Of a DNA stretch of 22,880 nt, positions 1-7,365 are shown piece by piece. Under the pieces are notes generated by a model. The model saw only the letters and a program-made list of their open reading frames with translations, was not told where the DNA came from and did no database searches. The translations under genes and the position numbers were made by a program. The stretch comes from a virus: positions 1 through 22,880 of the IMG/VR virus record IMGVR_UViG_3300013286_000061. One strand, 5' to 3'. Position 1 is the stretch's first letter; each line of letters begins with the position of its first letter.

Positions 1-1479
1 GCGTTAGTAAATCCTTCTCAGCAAGGAGATTTTGCCACTGGAGGTTTTGGTAGTATTGAAAAAGTTAGACTTTCTCTTGATGGCGTTAAAAAATTAACTG
101 GTTTAAAAGAAAATATAATTTTTAAATCATTAATTGGTCGAGCATTACTAGAAACCGACAGTTTGCTAACAGAATCAGATTTAGATCAACTAAACAAATT
201 TTGGCCTAATTTAGTTAAATGGGCAAGTGTTCCGGCCAATGCTAACTTTCCCGAAGCACAAGAAATTGAAAGACTTCGAGAGCCAATAACAAAGTGGCAA
301 GCTAGTCAACAGCAATCTACCATCGACGGAAATTCTGCCGCTGTTCGTGATCGAGCTAACGCTTCTACGCAACCAGAAGAAGAACATCAACAAGGTGCTA
401 TTGTCAACGCACCTGTGACAGGATCTGCCGCTCTTAATCCGGCTAACGGTGGCGCCGACACTACTATTGCAAGTGGGCCAGAGACTGCCGCAGGCGGTGC
501 TGGTGTAGTTTCTGCTCCGGAAAAGAAAACTATTCCTGATGCACAAGCAGTTACGGCTGCTGGTAATCATGTGCCAACTGGCACCAATGCTCAAAGCTAT
601 GCCGCTGTTAATCATACCGATGGCGCAATGTATCACGCCGATACTATTGGGCCAGGTAGTAAAGATAGTGGTACCGACCATCGTGTAGCAGAACTACAGA
701 AACGATTAGGTATCAATCCTGCAACTGGTGTTTATGGTACTGCCGAAAAGAAAGCAGTTGAAGCATTACAACAAAAATATGGCATTAATGTAGACGGCAA
801 ATACGGCCCGGATACCAAAGCGGCTTTTGAAAAAGAAAAACAAACATACATTGCACCAAGTCCTAACGGTAATAAAAAAGGTGCTGGCGACCAACCAGTA
901 ACTTCAGGAGGAAATTCATCATTTCCTACAAATTCTGCCGATTCAGTCAAACCCCGCCCAACTGATCCATTACAAGCCCAAGCCTGGGATGCAAAATACG
1001 CAAACGGTTGGAATCCTGACGGATCAAGCAAACAATCAGGAACTGGTGATCAACCGCAATCTAAAGATCCAGCACGTCCGGGGTTAGATCCAAAAGGCAA
1101 GCCTGATGTTTACGATAAACAAAAACAGTTGGCTGAATTAGGTGCAAAAAATAAAGACGGTACTAAATTGAAAACAGACGGCGTCAGGGGTAACGACACT
1201 ATAAAAGCTGAAAAAGAATTTGGCTATTTGATTATCGATCCTAAGACGACCATTAGTGTAAATGGCACAGTTCGACCAGTGAATCCAGCAGATATTAAAA
1301 GTATTCCAACTTGGATTAAGGCAGTAAAAGAAAAGAGAAAAACGATAGAAGAAGTTCCGTTAGCATACATGGATGTTGTCAAAAAACAATTATCGATGAA
1401 AGAATCTTATAATACAAACGGACAGCTAATGTATAACGAAGATCAAACTTTGGCACGTATTATACAATTATCAAGATAA
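1..1479 (+). CDS. Partial virion-associated protein with peptidoglycan-binding-like domain
   Basis: The reading frame is open from the first base, so the true start lies upstream; 492 codons are visible before the TAA at 1477-1479. A TTG at 163 is in frame but is only an internal leucine. The first 90 or so codons look globular. A long Ala/Thr/Gly/Asn-rich low-complexity stretch follows. Codons about 229-280 match the peptidoglycan-binding type 1 pattern: an LQKRLG-like helix, a TGVYG turn, and a second copy with VDGKYGPDTKAAF. A weaker repeat of the pattern lies around codons 370-410 (QLAELGAK, then TDGVRGNDT). The C-terminus is charged and ends ARIIQLSR. Such domains in T4-like phages occur in tail lysozyme, baseplate and internal virion proteins. 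No catalytic domain is visible here, so a structural or cell-wall-anchoring role is inferred. The exact identity is unknown. Confidence 0.75.
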   Translation, partial: ALVNPSQQGDFATGGFGSIEKVRLSLDGVKKLTGLKENIIFKSLIGRALLETDSLLTESDLDQLNKFWPNLVKWASVPANANFPEAQEIERLREPITKWQASQQQSTIDGNSAAVRDRANASTQPEEEHQQGAIVNAPVTGSAALNPANGGADTTIASGPETAAGGAGVVSAPEKKTIPDAQAVTAAGNHVPTGTNAQSYAAVNHTDGAMYHADTIGPGSKDSGTDHRVAELQKRLGINPATGVYGTAEKKAVEALQQKYGINVDGKYGPDTKAAFEKEKQTYIAPSPNGNKKGAGDQPVTSGGNSSFPTNSADSVKPRPTDPLQAQAWDAKYANGWNPDGSSKQSGTGDQPQSKDPARPGLDPKGKPDVYDKQKQLAELGAKNKDGTKLKTDGVRGNDTIKAEKEFGYLIIDPKTTISVNGTVRPVNPADIKSIPTWIKAVKEKRKTIEEVPLAYMDVVKKQLSMKESYNTNGQLMYNEDQTLARIIQLSR

Positions 1480-1522
1480 TCGAGTAAAATACTCACATTT
1501 CAAGCAAGATTTCTCTTGCTCT

Positions 1523-1530
1523 TATAAATA
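1523..1530 (+). promoter_or_regulatory. T4-type late promoter octamer TATAAATA
   Basis: This is an exact match to the T4 late -10 element read by the gp55-type sigma factor. It lies 44 bases after the stop of the preceding gene and about 100 bases before gp32. The predicted start near 1536 falls inside the left arm of the hairpin at 1530-1561, which is odd. A chance match is possible in A+T-rich DNA. Confidence 0.45.
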
Positions 1531-1568
1531 AAAGTGCGTACAATAACATGTATGCACTTTTTGTTTTA
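1530..1568 (+). terminator. Rho-independent terminator before gp32
   Basis: A 12-bp stem (1530-1541 with 1550-1561, one G-U pair) has an 8-base loop and is followed by a T-rich run (TTTTGTTTT). It would stop late transcripts arriving from the preceding gene. A smaller 7-bp hairpin (1503-1509 with 1514-1520) lies just upstream. Confidence 0.7.
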
Positions 1569-1589
1569 TCAGGGTGATAGAACAATAAT
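1561..1589 (+). promoter_or_regulatory. Possible sigma70-type promoter for gp32
   Basis: TTGTTT (1561-1566) and AATAAT (1584-1589) are separated by 17 bases. The predicted start near 1596 leaves a leader of about 35 bases carrying an AGGAGA ribosome binding site before the ATG at 1631. The -35 is weak (3 of 6). It is proposed because gp32 needs its own promoter downstream of the terminator. Confidence 0.3.
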
Positions 1590-1630
1590 AGGCACAAAAG
1601 CAAACAAAGGCTAACAATAGGAGATATATT

Positions 1631-2602
1631 ATGGCATCTTTGGCAGAAATACGAGCAAAACTAAAAGAAGCTGAGCAACGTGGCTCAGGAGAACGAACAG
1701 GCGGTGGTGATAACTCAATTTATCCGTTCTGGAATCTCAAAGAAGGTCAAGAAGCAACACTACGCTTCCTACCCGACGGCAATACAGACAATACTTTTTT
1801 CTGGGCTGAACGGGCAATGATCAAACTCCCATTCGCAGGGATCAAAGGCGAAAGCGAATCCAAACCAGTTATTGTACAAGTACCATGCGTGGAAATGTAT
1901 GGCGACACTTGCCCGATTCTTTCGGAAGTACGTGCATGGTTTAAAGATCCAGCATTGGAAGATATGGGTCGTAAATATTGGAAGAAACGCAGTTACATTT
2001 TCCAAGGGTTCGTTGTAGAAGACGGTCTCAAAGAAGAAAAGCATCCAGAGAATCCAATTCGTCGATTCATTATCGGCCCACAGATTTTCACAAGTATTCG
2101 TGCGGCATTGGTCGATCCAGAATTGGAAGACTTGCCAACTGACTTCGTACATGGTTTGGACTATCGTATGAAGAAAGGCACTAAAGGCGGCTATGCTGAC
2201 TACTCAACATCGAGTTGGGCACGTCGTGAACGTCCTTTGAGTGACGAAGAAAATGCGGCTATCAAACAACATGGCTTGTTTAACTTGTCTGATTTCTTAC
2301 CTAAGAAGCCAGGTGAAGTTGAGTTGAAAGTTATGAAAGAAATGTTTGAAGCATCAGTTGATGGCGAACCATATGACATGGAACATTGGGGACAGTATTT
2401 CAAACCAGCAGGTATGAGCCAAGAAACTGGCGATCCTGTGAAGTCAACTCCTAAAGCAACTCCAGCACCTGCGGCAAAAGCAAGTGATGGAGATGACACA
2501 CCTGCACCAGTAGCTAAGGCAATACCTGCCGCATCTACAGACGCAAGCGGCGATTCACGTGCCCAAGATATCTTGGCAATGATTCGCAATCGTCAGAAGT
2601 AA
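1631..2602 (+). CDS. 32: gp32-like single-stranded DNA-binding protein
   Basis: The 323-aa length is close to T4 gp32 (301). The family protein coats ssDNA cooperatively during replication and recombination and works with UvsX, UvsY, the gp41 helicase and the polymerase. The core begins at about residue 30 (SIYPFWNLKEGQEATLRFLPDG), the typical OB-fold entry of the gp32 family. A cysteine pair (C86, C94) and the KKRSYIFQGFV segment (about 118-128) follow. T4 gp32 uses three cysteines and a histidine for zinc; here the CPxC of T4 reads CPIL, so the third cysteine is missing and zinc binding is doubtful. The C-terminal third is Ala/Pro/Asp-rich and ends DILAMIRNRQK, a tail expected to contact partner proteins. 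AGGAGATATATT precedes the ATG and supports this start. The 70-aa gene and uvsX follow. Confidence 0.9.
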   Translation: MASLAEIRAKLKEAEQRGSGERTGGGDNSIYPFWNLKEGQEATLRFLPDGNTDNTFFWAERAMIKLPFAGIKGESESKPVIVQVPCVEMYGDTCPILSEVRAWFKDPALEDMGRKYWKKRSYIFQGFVVEDGLKEEKHPENPIRRFIIGPQIFTSIRAALVDPELEDLPTDFVHGLDYRMKKGTKGGYADYSTSSWARRERPLSDEENAAIKQHGLFNLSDFLPKKPGEVELKVMKEMFEASVDGEPYDMEHWGQYFKPAGMSQETGDPVKSTPKATPAPAAKASDGDDTPAPVAKAIPAASTDASGDSRAQDILAMIRNRQK

Positions 2603-2611
2603 AAAATACGG

Positions 2612-2644
2612 CTTGGGCCTCTGCGACTTAGTCGTACGCCCGAG
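2612..2644 (+). other. RNA hairpin in the gp32 to 70-aa gene gap
   Basis: An outer stem (2612-2618 with 2638-2644, one G-U) and an inner stem (2623-2627 with 2631-2635, one G-U) enclose a TTA loop. No T-run follows, so it does not look like a terminator. It could stabilise or process the gp32 mRNA, or control the next gene, whose AGGAGA site lies just downstream. Confidence 0.5.
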
Positions 2645-2664
2645 TCATCTATAGGAGAAAAATA

Positions 2665-2877
2665 ATGGCAACAGTAAAATCAGTAAAGTCATTTGGTGAC
2701 AAATTGACTAAGGTAAATGAGTCGTTTACAATTAATATGTACGACAATGGCTTCATGGTAGAAGCAGGTGGACGCAACAAGAAAGGCGATTATGTCAATG
2801 CCAAAATCTTGTGCAACACACTAGACGAAGTTGTTTCACTAGTACGCGAAGCATGTGAAATGGACAGGGACGTTTAA
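2665..2877 (+). CDS. Small conserved phage protein (70 aa), unknown function
   Basis: The gene has a clear AGGAGA ribosome binding site and sits between gp32 and uvsX. It ends one base before the chosen uvsX start. The protein is a single small domain with alternating beta-type segments (SFTINMYDNGFMVEAGGRN; YVNAKILC) followed by a helix (LDEVVSLVREACEM). No catalytic motif or transmembrane segment is visible. From memory, T4-like marine phages often carry a similar small protein beside uvsX, but I cannot assign a function. Its position suggests a recombination or replication accessory role. Confidence 0.75.
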   Translation: MATVKSVKSFGDKLTKVNESFTINMYDNGFMVEAGGRNKKGDYVNAKILCNTLDEVVSLVREACEMDRDV

Positions 2878-2878
2878 T

Positions 2879-3940
2879 ATGGCGACTAAAGCGTTCGATT
2901 TATCAAAGTTTAGAAAAACTTTGACCAAGTCAATCGACGGGCTTGGTGTTGGATTTAACGATCCTACAGATTGGGTCAGCACAGGTAATTTTACGCTTAA
3001 CTATCTAATCAGCGGTGATTTTAACAAAGGTATTCCTTTGGGCAAGGTAACTGTGTTTGCGGGAGAATCTGGCGCAGGTAAATCATTTATCTGCTCAGGC
3101 AACCTAGTACGTAATGCACAAGCACAGGGCATTTATGTTATTTTAATTGATACAGAAAATGCGTTGGATGAAGCATGGCTACATGCACTTGGTGTAGATA
3201 CTGGCGAAGACAAACTTCTTAAACTTAACATGGCAATGATTGATGATGTGGCTAAAACCATTCATGAATTCATGAAAGAGTACAAAGAAATGGCAGAACG
3301 TCCTAAAGTCTTATTTGTCATAGACTCATTGGGTATGTTGCTTACCCCTACTGACATTAACCAGTTCCAAGCTGGTGATATGAAAGGAGACATGGGCCGT
3401 AAACCTAAAGCACTTACAAGCCTTGTTCGTAACTGTGTAAACATGTTTGGTAGTTATAACGTAGGTATGGTTTGTACAAATCACACTTACGCAAGTCAAG
3501 ATATGTTCGATCCAGACGACAAGATTAGTGGTGGACAAGGCTTTGTCTATGCGTCTAGTATCGTTGTTGCTATGAAAAAACTCAAACTCAAAGAGGATGA
3601 GGATGGCAATAAGGTATCAGATGTAATGGGTATTCGTGCTAGTTGTAAAATCATGAAGACTCGTTACAGCAAACCTTTTGAAACTGTACAAATTAAAATT
3701 CCATATGAAACAGGTATGAATCCTTATTCAGGAATGGTCGATATGTGCGAAAAAGCTGGCTTGTTAAAACAAGAAGGCAATCGACTCAAGTGGATTGATC
3801 CAGAGACTGGTGAAGAATTCAAATTCTACCGAAAAGAATGGAAAGATGATAAATTAGATATGATAATGGCAAAATTCCATATCAAACCTGAAATAACAAC
3901 AACAACCATTCCAGAGGAGACGGACGAAAATGTTGAATGA
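2879..3940 (+). CDS. uvsX: UvsX, RecA-like strand-exchange recombinase
   Basis: UvsX forms ATP-dependent filaments on ssDNA and drives strand invasion for recombination-dependent replication. The protein is 353 aa from this start (T4 UvsX is 391). Walker A is GESGAGKS (62-69); Walker B is KVLFVIDS, ending at about residue 150 with D149; the TENALDE segment (92-98) matches the RecA-fold catalytic-glutamate region. NHTY and the GGQGFVYASS loop follow. The C-terminus is acidic (TTTIPEETDENVE), as usual for RecA-type proteins. An ATG at 2855 gives eight more residues but lies inside the upstream gene. The ATG at 2879 has AGGGA at 2866-2870, so I chose it. The next gene overlaps its end by 11 bases. 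Confidence 0.95.
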   Translation: MATKAFDLSKFRKTLTKSIDGLGVGFNDPTDWVSTGNFTLNYLISGDFNKGIPLGKVTVFAGESGAGKSFICSGNLVRNAQAQGIYVILIDTENALDEAWLHALGVDTGEDKLLKLNMAMIDDVAKTIHEFMKEYKEMAERPKVLFVIDSLGMLLTPTDINQFQAGDMKGDMGRKPKALTSLVRNCVNMFGSYNVGMVCTNHTYASQDMFDPDDKISGGQGFVYASSIVVAMKKLKLKEDEDGNKVSDVMGIRASCKIMKTRYSKPFETVQIKIPYETGMNPYSGMVDMCEKAGLLKQEGNRLKWIDPETGEEFKFYRKEWKDDKLDMIMAKFHIKPEITTTTIPEETDENVE

Positions 3941-4163
3941 AACACAAATTGCTGACGTGTGGGTACTGTTTAGTGAGTTTATCGATAAAAAGAATTTAGA
4001 AGCAGTAGCTGAACGCTACGTTGACCTATTAGCAGATTTTGGAACACACGATCGTGTTCTAGAAGGTGCAACCGGTGTCGACGGCATTCTAGATTCAGCA
4101 ATTGAATACTACCTAGACGAAGAATCAGACGAAGACGAAGACGATTATAAAGAACTGGAATAA
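3930..4163 (+). CDS. Acidic 77-aa phage protein, unknown function
   Basis: The ATG lies inside the end of uvsX, preceded by GGAGACGG within uvsX, so translation is probably coupled. The protein is mostly helical and ends in a very acidic tail (DEESDEDEDDYKELE). Its length and position between uvsX and the probable uvsY match small conserved proteins of T4-like phages, but no function is known to me. The acidic tail could mimic nucleic acid or contact gp32, UvsX or UvsY; this is speculative. Confidence 0.75.
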   Translation: MLNETQIADVWVLFSEFIDKKNLEAVAERYVDLLADFGTHDRVLEGATGVDGILDSAIEYYLDEESDEDEDDYKELE

Positions 4164-4168
4164 TATAC

Positions 4169-4621
4169 ATGTGGTATTCTAAGATTAGCAAAGATATTTC
4201 TTTTATACCTGATGCTGTGGCTCATTTCGAAGCAGAACTGAACAATGCCCGGCAAGATGTGAAAATTGTTGGTAATATTGAACGGGCAAGCGCAAGTATG
4301 CCCGGTATAGTAGAGGAAAGATTTTCACAATTACAAGAAATCGAAGCTATCTTAGAATATCTTAACATTGAATTAAGAAGGCTCCGCAGTCAACACTTTA
4401 GAAAATATCTTGAGAACTATCAACGAGCACTTTCGTCAAAAGATTGTGAAAAATACGTAGATGGTGAATCGGATGTTGTTGACTTTGAAAAAATTATCAA
4501 CGAGTTCGCTCTGCTTAGAAACAAATGGCTTGGCATCACCAAGGCATTGGACATCAAGCAATGGCAGTTATCAAACGTGATTAAACTTCGTACCGCTGGT
4601 ATGGAAGACGCTACACTTTAA
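4169..4621 (+). CDS. uvsY: Probable UvsY recombination mediator
   Basis: UvsY loads UvsX onto gp32-covered ssDNA. The 150-aa length is near T4 UvsY (137), and the gene sits in the expected neighbourhood of uvsX and uvsW. The protein is predicted to be almost entirely helical, with a charged coiled-coil-like centre (EERFSQLQEIEAILEYLNI, about 50-68). Its C-terminal pattern (KWLGITKALDIKQWQLSNVIKLRTAG) resembles the end of UvsY, where a W-G-I/L helix precedes an AIKxIxxxRxxxAG segment. Sequence similarity is weak and I rely on length, helical character, that C-terminal pattern and context. No strong ribosome binding site is visible, and only 5 bases separate it from the upstream stop. A terminator follows. 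Confidence 0.6.
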   Translation: MWYSKISKDISFIPDAVAHFEAELNNARQDVKIVGNIERASASMPGIVEERFSQLQEIEAILEYLNIELRRLRSQHFRKYLENYQRALSSKDCEKYVDGESDVVDFEKIINEFALLRNKWLGITKALDIKQWQLSNVIKLRTAGMEDATL

Positions 4622-4638
4622 TCAGATCAATCTTCCCA

Positions 4639-4664
4639 AAAGGTGCTTAGGCACCTTTAAATAT
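4639..4664 (+). terminator. Terminator after uvsY
   Basis: A perfect 8-bp stem (4639-4646 with 4651-4658) has loop TTAG and is followed by an A/T-rich stretch rather than a clean T-run. It ends the gp32-uvsX-uvsY unit just before the strong promoter at 4674. A run of A (4638-4640) on the left arm could also let it work for transcripts from the other side. Confidence 0.6.
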
Positions 4665-4669
4665 TTATA
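4662..4669 (-). promoter_or_regulatory. Minus-strand TATAAATA, possible antisense late promoter
   Basis: The plus strand reads TATTTATA, so the minus strand carries an exact late octamer. Transcription would start near 4656, inside the terminator hairpin, and run antisense into uvsY. No minus-strand gene follows. It may be a chance A+T-rich match. Confidence 0.2.
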
Positions 4670-4673
4670 GAGG

Positions 4674-4702
4674 TTGACTTTCATGACCTGCTACTGTATA
4701 CT
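4674..4702 (+). promoter_or_regulatory. Sigma70-type promoter, leaderless configuration
   Basis: TTGACT (4674-4679) and TATACT (4697-4702) are separated by exactly 17 bases, close to the bacterial housekeeping consensus. Only six bases lie between the -10 and the ATG at 4709, so the predicted transcription start coincides with the start codon. No Shine-Dalgarno is present. Confidence 0.8.
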
Positions 4703-4708
4703 AATACT

Positions 4709-5908
4709 ATGACGACTATTGATAAACTTCTAACTACGATTAATGATTACGGATTTGATAAATTTTCGGATCAGGTTAATCGAAAAGATTTAAAGGTACT
4801 AAAAAGTCTTAGTGCCAGTGTATGTTTGCCAGGTTTTATCACAGAAAATCAAGGTAAGCTATTGTACAAAATTTTATGCGAACATAAAACACATTTTCGA
4901 CCAGCAGAAAACAATATATTAGAAATTTTAGAATCTAATATTTGGTCAAAATCTTTTAGAGTCGTTGAAAATATTAGAAAAATGTTTTTAACAAAAAACA
5001 TAGAAGAAGAACTGGTGATAGCTGTAGAATTTACCCATAATACTCGCATACGTGACCTGCTACACAAACTATCCACTGGAGAAGTTGGTCAAATTGCAAA
5101 AATATCTAGTAACCGCTGGCACTATGCCTTGACCGAAAAGCATATAGTGTGTCTGATCGAAGCACTAAAACCTTACCGGTTTGAGATAGACCAAAAAATC
5201 ACGAATTTTTACGAAATTATCAAAAAATACGAAATTTCCGAGATCAAGGCAAACTACACATTTGAAGAAAAATTGCCTGAAAACATGAAAAATCGGTTAG
5301 AAGAAGAATGTGGCACTATGTCACTTATGACGGAATCTATTGTCCAAGACCGAAGTATACGCTACCAGTATTTTGTGAAAAATTCACCGAAAAAATACGG
5401 AAATTTGTCAGATTTGATTACTCATAGATCTAGCACAAAACTTTGGATTAATAGTAATTTGCATAATTTGGCAGAATTGGTAGCAGTATTAAAAACATTA
5501 GATCGATTGCCAATACTAGTGGTATTTGATTCTAACAACAGTAATGACTATGTGAAAAATCTCCAGAATTTTTCGGAATCTATGGAAAAAAATGGGATAA
5601 CTGATAACGTTGGAATTTATTTTAGACTTGAAAATACCGACAGTGGTAAAGAGTTTAATAACTTTATTAAAGACAAAAATTACAATAGTCCACTGGATTC
5701 TAGCACACAAGTGGCATGTGTGCAAACTGGAAAATTACCGAAATTTTTCCTAAAAGATTGCGATTGGGCACCGAAAAGTGTTATAGTGTTAGGTACTAGT
5801 TTGCGTCATAGTAAGACAGCAGTCTACAGTAATAGATGCGATTTAATCATCAGTCACGCAGAAAAAGAAAGTATAATAGAGGCAAAAGCTAACACATGGC
5901 GATCGTAA
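4709..5908 (+). CDS. Unknown 399-aa phage protein upstream of uvsW
   Basis: I recognise no known domain. The N-terminal half (1-190) is helical and Lys/Glu-rich. The C-terminal half (about 250-395) alternates hydrophobic strands and helices: LWINSNLHNLAELVAVLKTL, then LPILVVFDSN, VGIYFRLEN, VACVQTGKLPKFF, SVIVLGTSLRHSKTAVYSNRCDLIISH. That pattern is compatible with a Rossmann or helicase-C-like alpha/beta fold, but no Walker or helicase motif is present. From memory, similar proteins occur beside uvsW in T4-like marine phages. The gene is visibly more A+T-rich than its neighbours (positions 4921-4980 contain 13 G/C in 60). It is read from a near-consensus promoter without a leader and overlaps the uvsW start by 13 bases, suggesting coupled expression and a link to fork or recombination processing. 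Confidence 0.8.
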   Translation: MTTIDKLLTTINDYGFDKFSDQVNRKDLKVLKSLSASVCLPGFITENQGKLLYKILCEHKTHFRPAENNILEILESNIWSKSFRVVENIRKMFLTKNIEEELVIAVEFTHNTRIRDLLHKLSTGEVGQIAKISSNRWHYALTEKHIVCLIEALKPYRFEIDQKITNFYEIIKKYEISEIKANYTFEEKLPENMKNRLEEECGTMSLMTESIVQDRSIRYQYFVKNSPKKYGNLSDLITHRSSTKLWINSNLHNLAELVAVLKTLDRLPILVVFDSNNSNDYVKNLQNFSESMEKNGITDNVGIYFRLENTDSGKEFNNFIKDKNYNSPLDSSTQVACVQTGKLPKFFLKDCDWAPKSVIVLGTSLRHSKTAVYSNRCDLIISHAEKESIIEAKANTWRS

Positions 5909-7359
5909 AATTAGTCATAAAAGATGAGGTCAATATCAAGATAGAAGGTCTTGAATTAGATGCGCGGAAGAAATTAGCAAACGCATTTAAATTTTTTGCA
6001 CCTTACGCTCGATACCATCCTGCATACAAATTAGGTCGCTGGGATGGTACTGTAAGTCTATTTGGACTCGGTGGTAACGGCTATTTGAACCAATTAGAAA
6101 AAGTCATGCAAATACTAACTGGCATGGGAATTTCGCTGGAAGAAGTAGAAGATTTACGAAGCCCGATTAAATTAAAATTCCCAGAAGTCACTGAAGATTT
6201 CTGGGGAGAACGTTGTTGGCCCGAAGGTCATCAACAGGCAGGACAACCAATTAAGTTGCGTGATTATCAATTAGATGTAATTAACAATTTTCTTAAAAAT
6301 CCCCAGGCATTGCAGGAAGTTGCAACTGGCGCGGGTAAGACAATTATCACTGCAACCTTGAGCAGACTATGCGAAACATTTGGTCGTACAATTACAATCG
6401 TACCTAATAAAAGTCTAGTGGAACAAACAGAAGAGGATTTTATTAATTGTGGTTTAGATGTAGGAGTGTATTATGGCGACAGGAAGGACCTTAATAAAAC
6501 GCATACAATTTGCACGTGGCAGAGCCTTAATATACTGGATAAGAAATCAAAAAATCAGGAACATGATATTGTAACACTTGCAGAATTCCTTGACGGCGTC
6601 AAGACCGTAATTGTTGACGAAGTACACATGGCCAAAGCCGAGGTACTAAAGAATTTACTCACACAGAACTTATGCAATGCACCAATACGCTGGGGACTAA
6701 CGGGAACCGTACCCAAGGAAGCACACGAATTTGAAGCTATCTTTGCAAGCCTTGGCCCAGTAATACACAGCATACAAGCACACGAGTTACAAACTAAAGG
6801 TGTGCTAAGTGATTGCCATGTTAAAGTAGTCCAATTAATGGATTTAAAAGAATTCGGCAGTTATCCAGAAGAATTAAAATATCTTGTCACTGACGAAGAC
6901 AGGATGATTTATATCAGTAATTTAATAAAACAAATCGCACTAACAGGCAACACATTAGTTCTAGTTAATAGAATTGATTCAGGCAAATTTTTAATAAACG
7001 AAATACCAGAGGCTGTGTTTATCTCGGGCGAGGTTAAAACTAAAGACCGGAAAGAAGAATATGATGAAATTAAAACAAGTGATAACAAGATTATTGTGGC
7101 GACTTTTGGTGTGGCCGCTGTTGGTATTAATATCCCTAGGATTTTTAATATGGTTCTTCTTGAGCCCGGAAAGAGCTTTGTCCGAGTTATACAGAGTATT
7201 GGGCGAGGCATTAGAAAAGCAGAAGATAAAGACTTTGTCCAAATCTGGGACATTACCTCCACATGTAAGTATGCCAAGCGGCATCTTACAGAAAGAAAGA
7301 AATTTTACAAGGAAGCCAAATATCCGTTTGCGTTAGAAAAAACGGACTGGTCTAAATAA
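5896..7359 (+). CDS. uvsW: UvsW, SF2 DNA/RNA helicase
   Basis: UvsW unwinds branched DNA and R-loops and helps switch from origin-dependent to recombination-dependent replication. The 487-aa length is close to T4 UvsW (503). The N-terminal region (1-110) matches the UvsW DNA-binding domain, with HPAYKLGRWDG at 41-51. Helicase motifs follow in order: Q-like LRDYQLDVI (121-129), Walker A ATGAGKT (143-149), DEVH (241-244), GLTGT (268-272), an ATFGVAAVGINIP segment (403-415) and motif VI QSIGRGIRK (434-442). All key residues are intact. The ATG lies within the end of the 399-aa gene and is followed after 6 bases by the next gene. Confidence 0.95.
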   Translation: MAIVKLVIKDEVNIKIEGLELDARKKLANAFKFFAPYARYHPAYKLGRWDGTVSLFGLGGNGYLNQLEKVMQILTGMGISLEEVEDLRSPIKLKFPEVTEDFWGERCWPEGHQQAGQPIKLRDYQLDVINNFLKNPQALQEVATGAGKTIITATLSRLCETFGRTITIVPNKSLVEQTEEDFINCGLDVGVYYGDRKDLNKTHTICTWQSLNILDKKSKNQEHDIVTLAEFLDGVKTVIVDEVHMAKAEVLKNLLTQNLCNAPIRWGLTGTVPKEAHEFEAIFASLGPVIHSIQAHELQTKGVLSDCHVKVVQLMDLKEFGSYPEELKYLVTDEDRMIYISNLIKQIALTGNTLVLVNRIDSGKFLINEIPEAVFISGEVKTKDRKEEYDEIKTSDNKIIVATFGVAAVGINIPRIFNMVLLEPGKSFVRVIQSIGRGIRKAEDKDFVQIWDITSTCKYAKRHLTERKKFYKEAKYPFALEKTDWSK

Positions 7360-7365
7360 GGAATT

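Noticed and set aside
211-1031. Minus-strand frames in the first gene
   Set aside because: Cys/Ser-rich mirror translations with no start context; the plus frame has a recognisable domain.
163-1479. Starting the first gene at the TTG at 163
   Set aside because: The same frame is open with protein-like sequence back to base 1, so the gene is truncated by the window rather than starting at an internal leucine codon.
2855-2878. ATG at 2855 as the uvsX start
   Set aside because: It lies inside the upstream 70-aa gene and the extra residues do not resemble UvsX. The ATG at 2879 has AGGGA at suitable distance.
7061-7336. 91-aa open frame inside uvsW with a hydrophobic stretch
   Set aside because: It lies fully inside intact helicase motifs in another frame and has no separate ribosome binding site of note.
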